A stretch of 16,231 nucleotides of DNA from CAZJHX01 sp964545715. GTDB lineage: Bacteria > Myxococcota_A > UBA9042 > GCA-2863065. This document shows, one piece after another, positions 13,362-16,231 of this stretch. The DNA lies in contig CAZJHX010000208.1 of assembly GCA_964545715.1 (NCBI GenBank), positions 1 through 16,231 of the forward strand, written 5' to 3'. The first letter of the stretch is position 1, and each line of letters opens with the position of its first letter. Below the pieces are notes generated by a model. It searched no databases, had not been told where the DNA came from, and saw nothing but the letters and a program-made list of their open reading frames with translations. The position numbers were made by a program, and so were the translations under genes.

Positions 13362-16231
13362 ATGATGATCGCTGGGTTCAGCATCAAAGACACGCTGACA
13401 GAAGGTCGCAACGCGACGGTGTTCAGCGCCACACGTGAATCGGACGGTGCGTCCGTTCGCATCACGGTATTCGGCGGCGGCGACGCCGGCAATCTGGAAG
13501 ACGTGCGCGCTGATGCCGCGAAAGTAGGCCAGGCCGAGAGTTTTCACACGGTCGCTTATACCGAGGTCGGGACAACCGCCGAGGGCCAACCGTATCTGGT
13601 CAGCGACGAGATCGCAGGCACGTCGCTGCGGGACGTACTGAGCCGAGGCGGCCTCAAGCTCGACACGCTGTGCAGTGTGGCCATCCAGATGGCGCGGGCG
13701 CTGGACGCCGGCCACGGGCGCGGAGTTCGCCATGCGGACGTCAGCCCGGACCACGCGTATCTCTCCGATGGAGCGGACGGCGGCCTGGTCCGGTTGGACC
13801 GCTTTGGCGCGGCGCACCTGATGCCGGCTTACTCGCGCACGATAAAGACCGACCAGTTTTACGGCACGCCCGAGTACATGGCGCCCGAGGTGTGCGGCAA
13901 CAAGGCCACCGACAACCGCGCCGACATCTATTCGCTGGGCATTTTAATGTACGAGTCGGTGACTGCAAAGCCGCCGTTCGTCTCCAACAGCTACAAGACG
14001 ACCATCAAGCGCCAGGTCTACGAAAAGCCGCTGCCGCTCCACCTGGTGAAGCCGGGCATGCCGCACATACAGGACTTTGAGAAGATCGTCTCGAAGGCCG
14101 TTCAGAAGAGCCCGACGCAGCGCTATCAATCCATGCCTGAGCTGATCGACGCGCTCGAGGCGTTTCGCGCGACGCACTTCGCCGATTCGGTCGTGCCGGC
14201 GGATCCCGGCGCGGACGCCCCGCCCGAGGTGATCGCGGCGGCAGCGCCGGCCAAGGCCCCCGAGCCCGAGCCCGAGATCGAGGTCGACGGCACGGTCGAA
14301 CCGGCCAAACCCGAAGACATCGCCGACGACAAGTCCGGGACCCTGGTCTTCGGTGGCCTGCGGGTCCCGAAGAAGCGCGCACCCACGCCTGCGCCGCAGG
14401 AGGCTTCAAAGCCGGACCTGGACGCTCAGGTGGCCGATCAGACGGCACCGGCGCGCGGACGGACACGCATCGGCCTGCCCGCGATCGGCGCAAAGGCCAG
14501 CAGACCCGACGAGTGGGGCGATCCCGCGGCGGCAGGCCCGGCCCAGCGCTCGACAACCGCCAGCGGCGTACGTCAGCGCGGCGACGCACAGAGGCCCCCC
14601 AGCAGTGCCCGCCAGCGCGGCGACGCAGAGCGGCAACCCAGCGGTGCCCGTCAACGCGGCGACGCCGAGCGGCAGCCCAGTGGAGCACGCCCGCGTCCGC
14701 CTGGTTCCGCCAGCGGAGCGCGCTCTCGTGGCGAGCCGCGACCGGGCAGCGGCTCGCGCAACCGTGACGCCGCAGCGCCGGCACAGTGGCCGTCCGTACC
14801 GGCTCGATCAGCTTCGGCCGAGGCCGCAGAGAGCCAGCCGCGTGGTGGACGCTCAACCGAGACAGGTCGCTCACGCCGTACCGGCAGCGCCCCTCCCGGC
14901 GCGACCGCACCGCCGCCCCAGACAGAGCAAGCGCCCGCCAGCCCGCAGATGAGTGTGGAGCAGCTGGCGGCCGACACCATGATGGATATGCCGTCGTTCC
15001 CGAAGCGAGACACCGGCTCCAACCGGGCTGGCGGAACCGACCGTACGCCCATGACACCGCGCGAGCCGGCCCCGCCACGCGAGCCTGAGATCACGCGTGA
15101 GCCGGCCCCACCCGAGCAGGCGGCAGCGCCGGCGACGGCGTCGGAGCCGGACACCGTCCTCGAGGTCATCCCCGGCGGGGCGACCGAGCAGGACGCGGCG
15201 GCGGTCAGCGCCGACGGCGGCAGCGGCAGCGGCAGCGGTCGTGGCGAGGAGATGGAGCAGTGGTTCGTCGACTCCAACGAGGAGCTGGCGACCGGCGACG
15301 ACTCCGGCATCGGCTACATCCCGGGCGGCAAAAAGGACCGCAGCACGCTCTACATCGGCGCGGCAGCGGTCGCGATCGTCCTCGTGTTCTTCATGATTCT
15401 GCGCATGGAGAATAAGGATCAGGACGCCGGCGAAGAGAAGGCGCCTACGGGCAACCAGGCCACTGCCACGCAGACAGAGGCCTCGGCGACTCCCGCGCCG
15501 CTTCCACCACTGCAGCTGGAGCCGCTGAACGGCGAAAAACCGGCGGCCGACAAGCCCGCGGAGCCGACTCCGGAAGAGCTGAAGGGCGCTTTTGGCGATC
15601 CTGCGGCACCACAGCCCACGGACCCCGCGCCCGCGCAGCCCGAGGCCGCCCCTGTGGATGGAGAGACAACCGGAGCCGGACCCGATCCGGGCGGTCAACC
15701 CGCGTTGGCGGACGGCAGCATCCCGGGCGAGCCCAAGCCCGTCGATCCACTGCCCGCTGAAGCGGCAGCAGGGGTCCCCGTACAGCCGGCGGTCGCGGAG
15801 CAACCCGCGGCAGTAGAGCCCGCACCAGTGGAGCAGCCGGTCGAGAAGCCGGTCGAACTGGCTGCCGCTGAACCGGCCCCTGCCGCCCCGGCACCACAGC
15901 CAGTGGCAGTGCAACCCGCAGAGAAACCCGCGCCGCAGCCGGTGGCTGTCGCGCCGCCCGTAGCCAAGCCCGCACCGGAGCCGGTCGCGATCGCCGAAGC
16001 GCCGAAACCGGCGGCCAAGCCCGCGCCCAAACCGGCGGCAAGGCCGGCGCCCAAACCGGCGGCCAAGCCCGCGCCCAAACCCGCAGCGGTGGTTGCCGCG
16101 GCACCGGTCGCCAAACCTCGGGCCCGCAAGCCGAAGCCCAAGCCCAGGCCGACGCGGGTGCGCAAGCCCAAGCCCCAGCCCACGCCGCCGGCGGGCAAGC
16201 CCACGCCCACGCCCAAGCCAGGGCCCCGCGC
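13362..16231 (+). CDS. Ser/Thr pseudokinase with disordered repeats, TM helix and Pro/Ala/Lys-rich region (3' partial)
   Basis: The frame is open for 956 codons and runs off the window. Residues 6-270 have the protein-kinase fold: activation segment GTPEYMAPE, helix F motif DNRADIYSLGILMYE, and the closing R of PTQRY. Most catalytic residues are lost: the glycine loop reads LTEGRNATVF, the beta-3 Lys is T35, the catalytic loop is HADVSPDH (D126 kept, Lys to S128, Asn to H131), and DFG is RFG (R147). It is therefore predicted to be a pseudokinase. Residues 271-660 are low-complexity and presumably disordered, with a 13-residue repeat. Residues 663-680 form the single TM helix, flanked by GKKDR before and R681 after. 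The rest is Pro/Ala/Glu-rich and then PAPKPAAK-like, probably a stalk across the envelope; any terminal domain is missing. It is transcribed away from uvrA. A scaffold or phosphoprotein-sensing role is inferred; the family and ligand are unknown. Confidence 0.88.
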   Translation, partial: MMIAGFSIKDTLTEGRNATVFSATRESDGASVRITVFGGGDAGNLEDVRADAAKVGQAESFHTVAYTEVGTTAEGQPYLVSDEIAGTSLRDVLSRGGLKLDTLCSVAIQMARALDAGHGRGVRHADVSPDHAYLSDGADGGLVRLDRFGAAHLMPAYSRTIKTDQFYGTPEYMAPEVCGNKATDNRADIYSLGILMYESVTAKPPFVSNSYKTTIKRQVYEKPLPLHLVKPGMPHIQDFEKIVSKAVQKSPTQRYQSMPELIDALEAFRATHFADSVVPADPGADAPPEVIAAAAPAKAPEPEPEIEVDGTVEPAKPEDIADDKSGTLVFGGLRVPKKRAPTPAPQEASKPDLDAQVADQTAPARGRTRIGLPAIGAKASRPDEWGDPAAAGPAQRSTTASGVRQRGDAQRPPSSARQRGDAERQPSGARQRGDAERQPSGARPRPPGSASGARSRGEPRPGSGSRNRDAAAPAQWPSVPARSASAEAAESQPRGGRSTETGRSRRTGSAPPGATAPPPQTEQAPASPQMSVEQLAADTMMDMPSFPKRDTGSNRAGGTDRTPMTPREPAPPREPEITREPAPPEQAAAPATASEPDTVLEVIPGGATEQDAAAVSADGGSGSGSGRGEEMEQWFVDSNEELATGDDSGIGYIPGGKKDRSTLYIGAAAVAIVLVFFMILRMENKDQDAGEEKAPTGNQATATQTEASATPAPLPPLQLEPLNGEKPAADKPAEPTPEELKGAFGDPAAPQPTDPAPAQPEAAPVDGETTGAGPDPGGQPALADGSIPGEPKPVDPLPAEAAAGVPVQPAVAEQPAAVEPAPVEQPVEKPVELAAAEPAPAAPAPQPVAVQPAEKPAPQPVAVAPPVAKPAPEPVAIAEAPKPAAKPAPKPAARPAPKPAAKPAPKPAAVVAAAPVAKPRARKPKPKPRPTRVRKPKPQPTPPAGKPTPTPKPGPR
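14571..14687 (+). repeat. Three tandem 39-base repeats coding RQRGDAERQPSGA
   Basis: Units start at 14571, 14610 and 14649. The first gives the diverged peptide RQRGDAQRPPSSA; the second and third both give RQRGDAERQPSGA but differ at silent positions (for example CAG/CAA and GCA/GCC). The silent differences show the duplication is not recent. The unit keeps the reading frame and lies in the predicted disordered cytoplasmic part of the pseudokinase. Confidence 0.9.
15999..16088 (+). repeat. 24-base repeats coding APKPAAKP, about 3.75 copies
   Basis: Units begin at 15999, 16023, 16047 and 16071 (the last incomplete). Each codes for APKPAAKP or a one-residue variant (APKPAARP in the second). 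They sit in the outer Pro/Ala/Lys stalk after the TM helix and resemble the extended Pro-Lys spacers of TonB-like proteins in composition only. Confidence 0.85.

Noticed and set aside
14005..15914. Long - strand frames opposite the pseudokinase gene (14005-15078 and 14871-15914).
   Set aside because: The + strand frame has continuous kinase, repeat and TM features; the - strand products are Arg/Pro/Gly-rich shadows.
15695..16216. Gly/Ala-rich 173-residue - strand frame resembling a glycine-rich wall protein.
   Set aside because: It is the reverse reading of the Pro/Ala/Lys codon repeats, where such composition is expected.

Overview
The window comes from a GC-rich bacterial chromosome, most likely a myxobacterial or related deltaproteobacterial lineage (Myxococcota in the broad sense). 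The argument is inference from content: a eukaryotic-like Ser/Thr kinase fused to a sigma-54 activator, a second very long kinase-like membrane protein, a double-length UvrA, and strong G/C preference at third codon positions. No marker in the window fixes the genus. The 23S fragment would settle this by comparison.

Layout from left to right. Positions 1-597 are the 3' end of a ribosomal RNA operon on the + strand: the end of 23S rRNA, a short spacer with no tRNA, 5S rRNA, and a strong intrinsic terminator. Only 17 bases after the terminator's T-run comes a + strand gene for an unrecognised two-TM membrane protein with two propeller-like repeats (615-1640). It runs tail to tail, with an 11-base overlap, into a three-gene block on the - strand. 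In transcription order that block is uvrA (13264-7979), a 1691-residue Ser/Thr kinase/AAA/TPR/GAF/sigma-54 activator/Fis fusion (7943-2868), and an exported TPR-repeat protein (2850-1630). Gaps of 35 and 17 bases suggest co-transcription. Divergent from uvrA, across a 97-base intergenic region, is a + strand gene (13362 to beyond the window end). It encodes a kinase-fold protein lacking most catalytic residues, then a long disordered repeat-rich stretch, one TM helix, and a Pro/Ala/Lys-rich outer part cut by the window edge.

How the parts may work together. UvrA is the damage-recognition ATPase of nucleotide excision repair, here a covalent tandem of two UvrA units. The two units have diverged in opposite ways. 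The fusion protein carries a signalling chain in one polypeptide: kinase input, regulatory ATPase, TPR scaffold, GAF sensor, sigma-54 remodelling ATPase and DNA-binding HTH. The TPR protein downstream is probably periplasmic or lipid-anchored and could be a partner or target, but nothing in the sequence shows this. The divergent pseudokinase is probably a membrane signalling or scaffold protein. A functional link between repair and signalling is not demonstrated by adjacency alone.

Intergenic DNA is scarce. No IS element, CRISPR array, tRNA or phage gene was seen. The most unusual content is the tandem UvrA with complementary losses, the one-chain kinase-to-sigma-54 regulator, and the pseudokinase.
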